From NCBI GenBank assembly GCA_020859995.1, contig JAJBVE010000212.1:1-51203 (forward strand): 51,203 bases of DNA, given 5' to 3'. This document shows, piece after piece, positions 35,312-44,104 of this stretch. A program made the position numbers and the translations under genes. Each line of letters begins with the position of its first letter. The first letter of the stretch is position 1. The stretch comes from Clostridiales bacterium. GTDB taxonomy: Bacteria > Bacillota > Clostridia > Lachnospirales > Lachnospiraceae. The notes beneath the pieces were generated by a model, which worked only from the letters and a program-made list of their open reading frames with translations, ran no database searches and was not told the origin of the DNA.

Positions 35312-36451
35312 TCATAGGCTCATCCCTGCCCGGCGCATCTCGGTGTAGGCCAGCAAGAACGGTCCCACGCCCTTGGCGTCATCCTTGACCACCGGCTCCG
35401 ACATGTAATAGTCGTAGGTGCCCGGGCGATTGCCTTTTCCGCCAAGTCCTGCCACCAGACAGATGCCTCCCAGATGCAGATTGCCCTCTTCGTCCTCGGA
35501 AAGGTATTTTTCACAGACGCCATGGAACGCTTTCACACCGTACTCCTGATAAGACTCCGGCAGAAATCCGAGCCGCACGCCCTTTAACAACGCATATGCC
35601 AGAATCGAGCTGCCGCTCGTCTCCAGATAGTTTTTCTCCATGCCGCCGAAGTTGACCACCTGATACCACATGCCGCTCTCATCCTGATATTTCAGAAGCG
35701 CGTCCATCAGGTCCAGGAACATCCTCTTCATCCGCTCATAGGGCTCGCCCACGGACGGGTCCGCCTTATCCAGCGTATCAAGCAGCGCCATCGAAAACCA
35801 TCCCAGCGCCCGCAGCCAGAAATTCTGGCTTAAGCCTGTCACACGGTCGCACCAGAACATCTGCCGTGAAGAATCCCAGGCATGATAATAGAGGCCGGTC
35901 TTCGGATCGCGCATATGCTCCTGCACCGTGAAAAACTGCCGGAAGATATCGTCATAATTCTGTTTTTCGTGGAACCGGGTCTCGTACTCCATATAAAACG
36001 GCTGGCACATATACAGACCGTCGAGCCAGACCTGGTTCGGATAAATATTTTTGTGCCAGAAGCTGCCTTCCTTCGTGCGCGGCATCTGCTCAATCTGACT
36101 GTACACCAGATCGATCGCCTTGCGGTATTTCTCCTTGCCGGTCAGATCGTAAAGCTCAAACAGGGTCTTCCCCGCATTGACATTGTCGATATTCAGCTCC
36201 TCTACGGAATAGCCGTCAATCGTCCCGTCCTCGCGTACCTTCGCGTCAATAAATGCGTCGGCAAACGCAAAATATTTTTCATCCTTTGTAATGGCATACA
36301 TTTCAAGAACCGCCTTGATCATGCACCCATCGATATAATTCCAGTTAGATTTCAGCCCCTGCAGAATCTTTTCAATATTCCACGCAGGCCGATCCGGCGT
36401 GCTCCGCTCAAGCAGTCCGTCTATGTATTTTTCAATTTTATCCACGCTCAT
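35312..36451 (-). CDS. GH105 unsaturated rhamnogalacturonyl/uronyl hydrolase
   Basis: A 379-residue (alpha/alpha)6-barrel enzyme of the YteR/YesR type, which removes the unsaturated uronic acid left by pectate or rhamnogalacturonan lyases. PNQVWLDGLYM carries D144, matching the catalytic Asp near 143 of YteR. WHKNIYP, WDSSRQMFW and FWLRALGWFSMALLD are further barrel motifs. No signal peptide is seen, so it acts in the cytoplasm on imported oligosaccharides. ATG 36451 sits behind AGGAGAGG. It lies 46 nt upstream of kdgK. Confidence 0.92.
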   Translation of the reverse strand: MSVDKIEKYIDGLLERSTPDRPAWNIEKILQGLKSNWNYIDGCMIKAVLEMYAITKDEKYFAFADAFIDAKVREDGTIDGYSVEELNIDNVNAGKTLFELYDLTGKEKYRKAIDLVYSQIEQMPRTKEGSFWHKNIYPNQVWLDGLYMCQPFYMEYETRFHEKQNYDDIFRQFFTVQEHMRDPKTGLYYHAWDSSRQMFWCDRVTGLSQNFWLRALGWFSMALLDTLDKADPSVGEPYERMKRMFLDLMDALLKYQDESGMWYQVVNFGGMEKNYLETSGSSILAYALLKGVRLGFLPESYQEYGVKAFHGVCEKYLSEDEEGNLHLGGICLVAGLGGKGNRPGTYDYYMSEPVVKDDAKGVGPFLLAYTEMRRAGMSL

Positions 36452-36547
36452 TCCTCCCTTCCTCTCCTGTTGAGAACTCACTGCTATCCTTTCCTGCCTG
36501 ACAGATCCCATTTCACAGCCCGACATGAAAAATGCGTTTTCAGAATT

Positions 36548-37309
36548 TTAGTCTTCTTCGTTCCCTTTGCCAATTTTCCCTTCGAGTTGATCTTTTTCTC
36601 TTCCGCCATCCATCGCCAGCCTATTTTGCTCCAGAAAATATTCGTCCGACTCTTTCTCCGGTTTTTCAAAATCACCAGATACGTCTGCATCCTCTTCTGG
36701 TTTGATATATTTTTCAAACGCTTTCCGCTGGTAAGCAGCCATGCAATAGCCGATCAGTCCAAACCCATAAATAATCGTCAGATAATTTGCCAGCTGCGTC
36801 AGTGTATTTACCCAGATAAACAAGGCCATCAGCAGCACCATCTGGATGGTTCCCTTCAGATTGTGAAGCGAGACGAAGAATGCGTAGCGGATCGTCGCCT
36901 TGACCGGGTTGACAAATTTTGCCTGTACGCCGAACACATACAGCAGCGAAAGCAGATAAGGAACCGCGATAATGCCCGCCCCGCACTGCAATACCATGCC
37001 GAAGGTGCCGCCCTGCTGTCCTCCCAGGATAAAATCCGCCACGAGCAGAATCCCGGCGAGCAGGTAAATCAGAAAGATCCCGGTCGCCTGTTTAAAGTTC
37101 TGCGCAAAGGAATGAAAGAAATTCTTATACCAGTACCCTTCGTTTTGCTGCAGCTTCATGCTGCTGTACATCAGAGCCGTAGTCGCCGCGCCCATCGTAA
37201 AGATCGGCAGGGAGCAGATCACCCAGACCAGATTCAGGAGAAAAATCTTTCCTATCTTGTCCACAGCTCTCCACACAGGGTTATCGATATCAAAAATTCT
37301 TTCAAGCAT
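36548..37309 (-). CDS. DUF624 (YesL-type) membrane protein
   Basis: A 253-residue membrane protein with about five spans. MLERIFDIDNPVWRAVDKIGK followed by LLNLVWVICSLPIFTMGAATTALM is the DUF624 hallmark. These proteins accompany CUT1 oligosaccharide transporters and pectin genes (as yesL does in Bacillus), but their role is not known. The C-terminal 45 residues are highly charged and acidic. I use ATG 37309, where the family homology begins; a GTG at 37354 is possible but less likely. Confidence 0.87.
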   Translation of the reverse strand: MLERIFDIDNPVWRAVDKIGKIFLLNLVWVICSLPIFTMGAATTALMYSSMKLQQNEGYWYKNFFHSFAQNFKQATGIFLIYLLAGILLVADFILGGQQGGTFGMVLQCGAGIIAVPYLLSLLYVFGVQAKFVNPVKATIRYAFFVSLHNLKGTIQMVLLMALFIWVNTLTQLANYLTIIYGFGLIGYCMAAYQRKAFEKYIKPEEDADVSGDFEKPEKESDEYFLEQNRLAMDGGREKDQLEGKIGKGNEED

Positions 37310-37451
37310 TGCTGGTTCATCCTTCCATCTACGAGTCTTTTTGCGTTCATCCACACTCCGCTTTTACTCACACCCTCGGTGATGAGACGCATCTGCAGCA
37401 CTTACCTGTGCATCACAAACGGAATTCCCATCTATACGCATCTCTCATTTT

Positions 37452-38294
37452 TCAGACCTGGCATGCATCCCACAGCTGCTGGATGTGCTCTCTGGCCTGC
37501 ACGGCATTTGCCGGCACGGTGTCCTCCAGCGTCGCGTGAATGTACGGTTTTCTTTCCTTTATAAAACGGATAATCCGGGAATAGTCCATCTGCCCGGTTC
37601 CGGCGGCGGTGGAGATCAGCTGATTGCCTTCCACCCGGTAATCCTTCAGATGCATCACCGCGACATCCTCACCCAGCAGCTCGATTGTCTCCGCGAAAAT
37701 CTCGTCGCTGTTCTGATAGTTGCTGATATCCAGCAGGTTGACCGGATCAAAAATAATCTGAAGGTTGGGGGAATCGATTGCGTCCAGCACCTTTCTCGCC
37801 CGCTTCGGGGTTGAGACAATGTGGCGGTACACCGGCTCAATCGCCAGAATGACGCCCATCTTCTCCGCATATTCTACTACAGGACGTACATTTTTTATAA
37901 AAAGCTCCAGCGCTTCCTCCGAATGGCAGGCCTCCTCAAAGCGGTACTCCTCATTCGGCGCTCCAGTCTCCGTGCCGACAACGCCCGCGCCGAGCTGCGC
38001 CGCAAAGCGGATGTTGGTCAGATAGCGGCGGGTCGTCGCCTTCAGGCTCACAGGGTTCGGATTTGCCAGATTCAGGTAGCAGCCCAGCACTGCGATATCC
38101 AGCTGATTTTCAGCGAAAAGCTTTTTTAAATACATCGCATAGCCGGGGGTGAGCGCCCCATCATCCACCGGATTTTCCGAGATCACCTTGCCCAGAGCCA
38201 GATGTGCGCAGGAAAATCCCTGCTCATGAGCGGTCTGCAGCCGTTCGGCAAGCGGCGCTTCCTTAACATCATGCAAACGAATTCCTATCTGCAT
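37452..38294 (-). CDS. Sugar phosphate isomerase/epimerase, xylose-isomerase-like TIM barrel
   Basis: A 280-residue AP-endonuclease-2-type barrel. Metal ligands are visible as E in VLAIEPVYRH, D and N in IIFDPVNLLD, H in VAVMHLKDY, and E in HATLEDT near the C-terminus. Family members isomerise or epimerise small sugars. The exact substrate, possibly a uronate or rhamnose-derived ketose, is inferred only from its place between GH28 and GH105. ATG 38294 has GGAGG nine bases upstream. Confidence 0.87.
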   Translation of the reverse strand: MQIGIRLHDVKEAPLAERLQTAHEQGFSCAHLALGKVISENPVDDGALTPGYAMYLKKLFAENQLDIAVLGCYLNLANPNPVSLKATTRRYLTNIRFAAQLGAGVVGTETGAPNEEYRFEEACHSEEALELFIKNVRPVVEYAEKMGVILAIEPVYRHIVSTPKRARKVLDAIDSPNLQIIFDPVNLLDISNYQNSDEIFAETIELLGEDVAVMHLKDYRVEGNQLISTAAGTGQMDYSRIIRFIKERKPYIHATLEDTVPANAVQAREHIQQLWDACQV

Positions 38295-38339
38295 TCTATG
38301 TTCCTCCTTTTTATGTTGTTAGCTCATACTTTTCTTTCA

Positions 38340-38545
38340 TGCCACCCGGCGAGGGCGAACCTGTGGAATTGCCCCCTCACTTCGTTCGGCGGCAGGTCGG
38401 TTCGCTCATCCTGATTCGCTTCGCGAAGGAATATCCCATGCGAAGCGTGGGATGCCCGCGCCCTGCAATCAGAGATTGGGGCTTATCCCGTCCGAAGGAC
38501 GAGGATGCCACCCCGGCGAGGGGCATAACCCGGCGAGGGCGAACC
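38340..38545. repeat. Cluster of palindromic repeat modules between GH28 and the TIM-barrel gene
   Basis: About 200 nt packed with small GC-rich palindromes. Two ATATCCC...GGATGCC modules lie at 38431-38462 and 38483-38523. CCCGGCGAGGGCGAACC occurs twice (38345-38361 and 38529-38545). Small hairpins include GTCC-GAA-GGAC and CCCATGCGAAGCGTGGG. The segment at 38376-38400 shares GCGGCAGGTCGG with the insertion inside the GH78 gene. The cluster ends four bases before the GH28 stop codon. Confidence 0.82.
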
Positions 38546-38548
38546 AAC

Positions 38549-40234
38549 CTAGTGAATGACTTCGTCCACATCGTGCAGCTCGAACAGCTCACCCTCGCAG
38601 CCCTCGATCTTCACGTTATCCAGAACCAGCCGTTTCACATTGCGGACGAACACGCCCTTTTTGCTGCACGCATCCACGCCCTCAGACATAATCGGCACAT
38701 CGCTTTTCGCATCCGCAGCGAAAGAAATTTCAATATTCCGCATCTGGATCTGCTCAATCTTCTGCTCCGGAAGGCCTTCAAACCAGAGTGCAGCCACATG
38801 GCAGTCCTTCGCGTGAATGTTTTCAAAAAAGAATCGCTTCATGGACGGCGTCCCGTCGTCCACCGGATACTTTTCGCGGGAGCGCACAAACTCTGTCCGC
38901 CCGTCTGGATCACAGAAATAAAACGCATTTGCCGTAAACGGCGACATTACCTGATCCATCTCAAGGTCGCGGAAAATGATGTTGTCGAGCACTGCGTCTT
39001 TTCCGCGTCCGCGCCGCGTCTTGATACGCAGTCCGCGGTCTGTATGGGAAAACCGGCATTTTTCAACGACCAGTCCGTTGACGCCCCCAGCCATCTCGCT
39101 GCCGACCGTGACCGCGCCGTGTCCGTTTTCCATCAGGCACTGATAAATATGAATATTTGAGGAAGGCGTTTTGTATTTCCGTCCCATATAAATTTTCCCG
39201 GATTTCACCGCAATGCAGTCATCTCCGAGGGTAAAGCGAATCCCGCAGATCGTGACATCCCTGCAGGATTCCGGATCAATTCCATCCGTATTCGGGGAAA
39301 CCTGCGGATTTTCAATCGCAAAATCACTAAACAGCAACTGCTCGCAAAAATATGGATGCACCGTCCAGGACGGGCTGTCATGCAGCAGCACTCCCTGCAC
39401 ACGGACATTTTTGCAATGATTCAGAAACAGCAGGCGCGGCCGCCAGGCCGTCACCATCACCTTCTCGTTTTTCCACCAGTTCTCATGCGAAGCAGCTCCG
39501 TCGATACTGCCTTCGCCATAGATTGTGACATCTGAAACATCCACGCCGGTCACAATCCCGGTAAACATTTTCTGCGGATCGCCTTCCCAGGTGCCAAGCT
39601 GAAGCTCCTGGCTTCCAGCCGCTCCAGCGGCGGCGTTCAGGTATCCCCGGCCGGTGCCACACGATGATCCCTGCCCCACATCAGCCGGGCAGCCTCTCTT
39701 TCCATCAGCCAGAACATCTGGCTCACACGCATCCGGCACATCCGGACATATACTCCTGATCGCTCCCGGGAAAATCGCGAATTTCGACCGATCTGTAAAT
39801 GCCCGGATATGGGCGCCTTTTTCCAGTTCAATATTCACACCGCTCTTTAAAAAGATACTTGTGATCCGGTAGATCCCCTCCGGGATCCGTACGCGCCCTT
39901 CCCGCGGGCAAGCCATGATCGCAGCCTGAATGCAGACCGTATCATCCGACTCGCCGTCTCCCTTCGCGCCAAACTCCCGGACATCCAGGGTAAAGGATTC
40001 CCGGTCCGTGCGGAACGCAAAGGAACCAAGCGTCGCACCATGCAGATCCTCCGCCAGAATCATGTAGTCTGTATCCGGCTGCAAATGATAGAGGGAGGTA
40101 ATCACCGTGTCCGTGCGTTTGACCTCTTCCCCATTTTGCAGAATCCGATAAGGCTCTTTCGTATTATATATCCCGCCGTCGTCAAGTTCAAGAGTCACAC
40201 TTCTGGCGGTTTTCATTATAAGGCGAATATTCAT
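38549..40234 (-). CDS. GH28 polygalacturonase / rhamnogalacturonan hydrolase
   Basis: A 561-residue right-handed beta-helix enzyme. Catalytic residues are visible as NTDGID with D317, GDDCIAVKSG with D338 and D339, GHGAVTVGSE with H372, and RIKTRRGRG with R403 and K405. An N-terminal fibronectin-like segment (1-80) precedes the helix (DVREFGAKGDGESDDT near 85). No signal peptide is evident, so it probably cleaves imported oligogalacturonides. Residues about 160-214 form a Gly/Ala/Cys-rich stretch that interrupts the expected FAIFPG to LGTWEG junction. ATG 40234 has AGAGGAA upstream; an earlier in-frame start at 40300 lacks one. Confidence 0.93.
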   Translation of the reverse strand: MNIRLIMKTARSVTLELDDGGIYNTKEPYRILQNGEEVKRTDTVITSLYHLQPDTDYMILAEDLHGATLGSFAFRTDRESFTLDVREFGAKGDGESDDTVCIQAAIMACPREGRVRIPEGIYRITSIFLKSGVNIELEKGAHIRAFTDRSKFAIFPGAIRSICPDVPDACEPDVLADGKRGCPADVGQGSSCGTGRGYLNAAAGAAGSQELQLGTWEGDPQKMFTGIVTGVDVSDVTIYGEGSIDGAASHENWWKNEKVMVTAWRPRLLFLNHCKNVRVQGVLLHDSPSWTVHPYFCEQLLFSDFAIENPQVSPNTDGIDPESCRDVTICGIRFTLGDDCIAVKSGKIYMGRKYKTPSSNIHIYQCLMENGHGAVTVGSEMAGGVNGLVVEKCRFSHTDRGLRIKTRRGRGKDAVLDNIIFRDLEMDQVMSPFTANAFYFCDPDGRTEFVRSREKYPVDDGTPSMKRFFFENIHAKDCHVAALWFEGLPEQKIEQIQMRNIEISFAADAKSDVPIMSEGVDACSKKGVFVRNVKRLVLDNVKIEGCEGELFELHDVDEVIH

Positions 40235-40432
40235 GAAAATTTCCTCTGACTGCCAGTTGAAATACTCTCCCGATTCTGAAACATCCTTTCGCGATTCCAT
40301 TTAATCAGGCAAGAAAGCACGTACCAATTGCCACGTCCTAAGAATGATGCGTGCCAGCGGCATCCGCCTCATTCCTCTTAACTGCTTCATCATTGAAAAA
40401 GGGATGACAGGAACTGCCACCCCTTTGGGAGA

Positions 40433-40467
40433 GTAACTGTCCAGCGTATTTGAAACTTTACAGTTAC
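40433..40467. repeat. GTAACTGT-type palindrome downstream of the second permease
   Basis: Arms GTAACTGT (40433-40440) and ACAGTTAC (40460-40467) with a 19-nt centre. It is another member of the family seen at 8874 and 29826. The remaining 230-nt gap shows no gene. Confidence 0.65.
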
Positions 40468-40531
40468 AATTGTTCGTAAAAACCTTATCTGCCCGAAACA
40501 CCCGAAGGCCTTCCTTCAGATAAACTATAAA

Positions 40532-41395
40532 TCAGCCCTTGACACCGCCTGCGGAAATACCGTCTACGAACTTATCCTGCGCCAGGAAGAAAATTACCAG
40601 CGACGGGATAATCGAAATCAGGGAAAGTGCAAGTACACGGTTCCACTGGAATCCGGAATCTGCATCCATGGACAGCTTTACGAAGATTGCCAGCGGATAT
40701 TTTGCCGGGGTATTCACATAAAGCAGCGGTCCCATGAAGTCGTTGGACGACCACATGAACTGGAACAGTGCAACTGAGGTAATCGCCGGGGAAAGCATCG
40801 GAACGATAACCTTAGTCAGTGTCTGCACTGCATTGCATCCGTCGATCTTTGCCGCCTCATCCAGATCCTTCGGCACGCCGCGCAGGAACTGAATCAGCTG
40901 AAATACAAACAGCGTATCCGTCGCGCACAGGGTCGGCACGATGATTGGCAGATACAGCTTGGAGTCCACCCAGCCAAACTTGGAAAACATGATGAACTGC
41001 GGAACGTTTAATACCACCTGCGGCAGGAACAGCGTCGCCATCAAAATTGCAAAAAGGATATTATGTCCCTTGAACTGAAAGCGTCCAAATCCATAAGCAG
41101 TGATGGTAACGGAAATAACCGTAAATACCACCTTCGGGATTACATAGGAATAGGTATTGAACATTGCTTTCCAGATATTGATATCGCCGCCGTAGCTGCT
41201 CATCGCGGCCTTGTAGCCTTCCAGAGTCGGATTCTTCGGGATAAAGCTGATGCTGGAAAAAATCTCCGCATTAGACTTAAAGGTCGCACCCACCATCCAG
41301 AGCAGAGGATAAACCATAATAAAGCCAACCAAAATCAGGACAAAATACCTCAGAAAAGTGGTAATATTTCGCTTGGATTTACTTTGCGCAGCCAT
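40532..41395 (-). CDS. Carbohydrate ABC permease, MalG/YtcP type
   Basis: A 287-residue inner-membrane subunit with six spans of a CUT1 importer. The coupling (EAA) loop is DEAAKIDGCNAVQTLTKVIVP near residue 190. The N-terminal span RYFVLILVGFIMVYPLLWMV is typical. It starts three bases after the other permease ends, behind GAGGAGGG, so the two are translated together. The pair should import oligogalacturonides or related sugars using an ATPase encoded elsewhere. Confidence 0.93.
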   Translation of the reverse strand: MAAQSKSKRNITTFLRYFVLILVGFIMVYPLLWMVGATFKSNAEIFSSISFIPKNPTLEGYKAAMSSYGGDINIWKAMFNTYSYVIPKVVFTVISVTITAYGFGRFQFKGHNILFAILMATLFLPQVVLNVPQFIMFSKFGWVDSKLYLPIIVPTLCATDTLFVFQLIQFLRGVPKDLDEAAKIDGCNAVQTLTKVIVPMLSPAITSVALFQFMWSSNDFMGPLLYVNTPAKYPLAIFVKLSMDADSGFQWNRVLALSLISIIPSLVIFFLAQDKFVDGISAGGVKG

Positions 41396-41398
41396 ACT

Positions 41399-42337
41399 TT
41401 AGCCCTCCTCATCCGAATAGAATACCCAGTACTTCTGGGACAGGAATGCGATACCTGTGAAGATCATCAGAATGACGAACAATACCCAGGCCATTGCACT
41501 GGCCATACCCATGTCGTACTGCTTGAACGCGCTGTTATAAATCAACAGCGAGAGCAGTGTTGTAGAGTTTCTCGGTCCGCCGGAGGTAATGATGTACGGT
41601 CCGTTGAACTCCTGGAATGCCTGACAGAGCTGCGTCACCAGGTTGTAGAAAATAACCGGGGTAATCAGCGGAACTGTCACTGAGAAGAACTGACGCCACT
41701 TGCCTGCTCCGTCAATCGAAGCTGCCTCATAAAGATCTGCCGAAACACCCTTCAGGGCAGCAAGGAAAATCACCATGGAAGATCCAAACTGCCATACACG
41801 CAGAAGGCAGATGACCATCAGAGAATATCTGGTATCACTCAGCCAGCTCGGGCCGGTAATTCCGATCAGGGCAAGCGCTCCGTTCAGAAGACCCTCATCG
41901 CGGAAAACCGCTTTCCAGAGAACCGCGATTGCCACAGATCCACCCAGGATCGAAGGAATATAGTATACGGTACGGAAAAAGTTCACACCTTTGATCTTAA
42001 AATTCAGTATGTACGCGACAAACAGCGCGAAGATCAGCTTCAGCGGCACTGTGATAAACGCATAGCGGAACGTGATGCCCATCGCTTTTGTAATCTTTGA
42101 TGTGGTAAATACATCAATATAATTCTGCAGCGTGCCGACAACACTGATTCCGTTGAACAGGTTGTAATCAGTAAAGCTGTAGAACAGAGAAGATCCCATC
42201 GGATACAATTTAAAAACAAGGAAACCGATCAGCCATGGCAGGATAAAGAAAAAACCGATATTATCCTTGCAAAAGCCTTTAAAACCTTTTCTTTTCACCT
42301 TGTGCGGGATCGCATTAGCATTATTGTTTTTTGTCAA
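41399..42337 (-). CDS. Carbohydrate ABC permease, MalF/LplB type
   Basis: A 312-residue membrane subunit of the same CUT1 importer. IGFFFILPWLIGFLVFKLYPM is the first span and YEAASIDGAGKWRQFFSVTVP the EAA loop. Two starts compete: ATG 42355 has only a weak AGG, while TTG 42337 has GGGAGG eight bases upstream. I prefer the TTG. An intrinsic terminator and a tandem-repeat array separate it from the binding-protein gene, which should lower permease relative to binding-protein expression. Confidence 0.88.
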   Translation of the reverse strand: MTKNNNANAIPHKVKRKGFKGFCKDNIGFFFILPWLIGFLVFKLYPMGSSLFYSFTDYNLFNGISVVGTLQNYIDVFTTSKITKAMGITFRYAFITVPLKLIFALFVAYILNFKIKGVNFFRTVYYIPSILGGSVAIAVLWKAVFRDEGLLNGALALIGITGPSWLSDTRYSLMVICLLRVWQFGSSMVIFLAALKGVSADLYEAASIDGAGKWRQFFSVTVPLITPVIFYNLVTQLCQAFQEFNGPYIITSGGPRNSTTLLSLLIYNSAFKQYDMGMASAMAWVLFVILMIFTGIAFLSQKYWVFYSDEEG

Positions 42338-42365
42338 TTTTCTTTCCTCCCTCATGTGTCCTATT

Positions 42366-42402
42366 GAAAAAGGGGGCTGCCATTTCCCAACAGCAGCCCC
42401 CT
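42366..42402 (-). terminator. Attenuating terminator after the sugar-binding protein
   Basis: On the minus strand AGGGGGCTGC and GCAGCCCCCT pair perfectly across a 12-base loop and are followed by TTTTT. Because the permease genes lie just beyond, it probably acts as a partial terminator that sets subunit ratios. Confidence 0.85.
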
Positions 42403-42409
42403 TAACTAT

Positions 42410-42516
42410 GAACTACTTATTTGTGAACCACCAGTCTGTGCGTCACTTATTTGTGCGTCACCTGTTTGTGAACCACTTAATTGTGTGTCACACTTACTTG
42501 TGCGTCACGGATCTGT
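42410..42516. repeat. Seven 15-nt tandem repeats after the binding-protein gene
   Basis: Units of the form GCGTCACTTATTTGT run from 42410 to 42516 (the sixth is 17 nt), with alternating GAACCAC and GCGTCAC starts. There are no unique spacers, so this is a minisatellite and not a CRISPR array. It lies between the binding-protein stop and the terminator. Confidence 0.88.
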
Positions 42517-42535
42517 GTAGCGTATCACTGATTCA

Positions 42536-43831
42536 TCAGCCAAGTACGTCGTTGATGCCGTCAATGAGAATTTCAGCAGCCTCTTCGATGTCATAATCGC
42601 CATAGCTCAGACCAGCCATCACATCATAGTAAACGCCGTCGCTGCTCTTCAGTGTAGAATCCTCGAAATACGGATCCAGAGCGTTGCTGCACCATGCCAG
42701 AACCTTGCCGTTTGCTTCTACGGTGGTCTCATTCAGGATACCGGCCTCAGATGCAGCTGCAAGAGCAGATGCGGATACCGGAATACCTCTCTCAGAGCCA
42801 AGGATGACAGCTGCGTCAGCATCGTTCATCAGGTAGTTGAGAAGCAGCGCGCACTCATACGGATGCTCGGTTCTCGTGCTGATCGCCCAGCCAAGAGAAA
42901 CCTTTGTGTAGCCTCCCTGATACTCGCCAAGGTCTGTCAGATAATCGCCAACTACAAACTCGCGGCCTTCCTCAAGAGCGCCCTGATACTTCGATGCGGA
43001 GGAATCCCACTCGAAGATACCTGCGTAATGACCGTCGATCCAGTTCATATTCTGATCCAGAGAAGAAGCGCCGTCACCGGTGATCTTCGCGATGGTCGGT
43101 GTTACATGAGCATCCTCAAGGCTCTGGATGAACTCCAGACCTTCCTGGATCTGCTCAGCCGTATACTGAAGCTCGCCGTCAACTACCCAGTCTGTGCCAT
43201 AGACACACTCCAGATAGTAAACCATAAGGATCATTCTGTCATACTCGCCAAGAGCGATCGGATAATAGCTCTCATCATAAGCAGCAAATGCCTCGCCGCA
43301 TGCAAGCAGGTCTTCCAGAGTCGTCGGGATCTCTACGCCAACCTCATCAAAGGTGGTCTTGTCCCAGTAAAAGATACGGCCGGTCATGGATGCCGGAAGC
43401 GCTGCCAGAGATCCGTCGGAAGCCTCGCACATCGCCAGATAGGACTCACCGATCTGATCCAGATCAATCGTATCTGCGTAATCATACAGATTCAGGAAAA
43501 TGGAGCCGTCGGAATCATACTGGGTAATCCAGTTCCAGTTTACCTGGTTGATATCCTGCTCGGTGCCTGCCACGAAAGCGGTAGCCATCTTCTCTTCCCA
43601 GCCGTCCCATGCGGAGTAGGTAGACTCTACCGTGATCCCCGGATAAGCTTCCATAAATGCGTCGATCGCTGCGAGCGTCGCCTCATGTCTGGAATCACCG
43701 CCCCACCAGGAAATCGTGAGCGTACACTCTTCGTAGTCAGCTTCCTCTGCGCTTGCTACTGGAACCATGGAAACTGCCATAGCGCCTACAAGTCCGATAG
43801 CAAGTACACGTCTTAAAGCATTCTTTTTCAT
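42536..43831 (-). CDS. Extracellular sugar-binding protein of the CUT1 importer
   Basis: A 431-residue family-1 solute-binding protein. Signal peptide MKKNALRRVLAIGLVGAMAV, ending near ASAEE, with no lipobox cysteine visible near the cleavage site. The mature part begins with the family pattern LTISWWGGDSRHEATLAAIDAF. It captures the oligosaccharide outside the cell and hands it to the two permeases. The ligand is inferred to be a pectin fragment from the locus. ATG 43831 has AAAGGAG eight bases upstream. It is the first gene of the transporter operon. Confidence 0.92.
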   Translation of the reverse strand: MKKNALRRVLAIGLVGAMAVSMVPVASAEEADYEECTLTISWWGGDSRHEATLAAIDAFMEAYPGITVESTYSAWDGWEEKMATAFVAGTEQDINQVNWNWITQYDSDGSIFLNLYDYADTIDLDQIGESYLAMCEASDGSLAALPASMTGRIFYWDKTTFDEVGVEIPTTLEDLLACGEAFAAYDESYYPIALGEYDRMILMVYYLECVYGTDWVVDGELQYTAEQIQEGLEFIQSLEDAHVTPTIAKITGDGASSLDQNMNWIDGHYAGIFEWDSSASKYQGALEEGREFVVGDYLTDLGEYQGGYTKVSLGWAISTRTEHPYECALLLNYLMNDADAAVILGSERGIPVSASALAAASEAGILNETTVEANGKVLAWCSNALDPYFEDSTLKSSDGVYYDVMAGLSYGDYDIEEAAEILIDGINDVLG

Positions 43832-44104
43832 TCTTTTATTCTCCTTTTCACGTGATCTGAGGGCACCATGCCCACATGAGTCAATCATAACACAGCTTTC
43901 AACAAATTACACTACTTTTTTCAAATTTTTTTCACAGATTTTTTTATATCCTGTTTATAATTTAACAAAGTTTTTATTGTTTTTTATTTATTTTGTCTGC
44001 TGTGTCCCGCGGCCGGATATCAGGCTTAAAAAATTGCCCCCTGGCGCCAGTCCCAGAGGGCATAAAATTTATATAGGAAGGTATACGGTATGCTATGCAA
44101 TCAT
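43832..44104 (-). promoter_or_regulatory. Leader/promoter region of the pectin transporter operon
   Basis: 273 AT-rich nt between the MATE gene and the binding-protein gene. TATGAT near 43893 would serve as -10, with no good -35. A GGGCA/TGCCC inverted repeat lies in the leader just upstream of the ribosome site. I see no unmistakable catabolite-repression (cre) box. Confidence 0.4.
44029..44062 (-). terminator. Intrinsic terminator after the MATE gene
   Basis: TGCCCTCTGG and CCAGGGGGCA form a ten-base stem with two G-T pairs, followed by ATTTTTT on the minus strand. It separates the GH78-GH2-MATE unit from the transporter operon. Confidence 0.88.

Noticed and set aside
35882-37564. Long plus-strand open frame of 560 codons opposite GH105 and DUF624
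   Set aside because: It is antisense to two clear family genes, has no ribosome site or domain, and its composition follows the codon pattern of the opposite strand.
42410-42516. CRISPR-like array
   Set aside because: Units are contiguous 15-mers without spacers and there are no cas genes.
43879-43900. Catabolite-repression (cre) site upstream of the sugar-binding protein
   Set aside because: TTGAAAGCTGTGTTAT resembles it only loosely and lacks the central CG.
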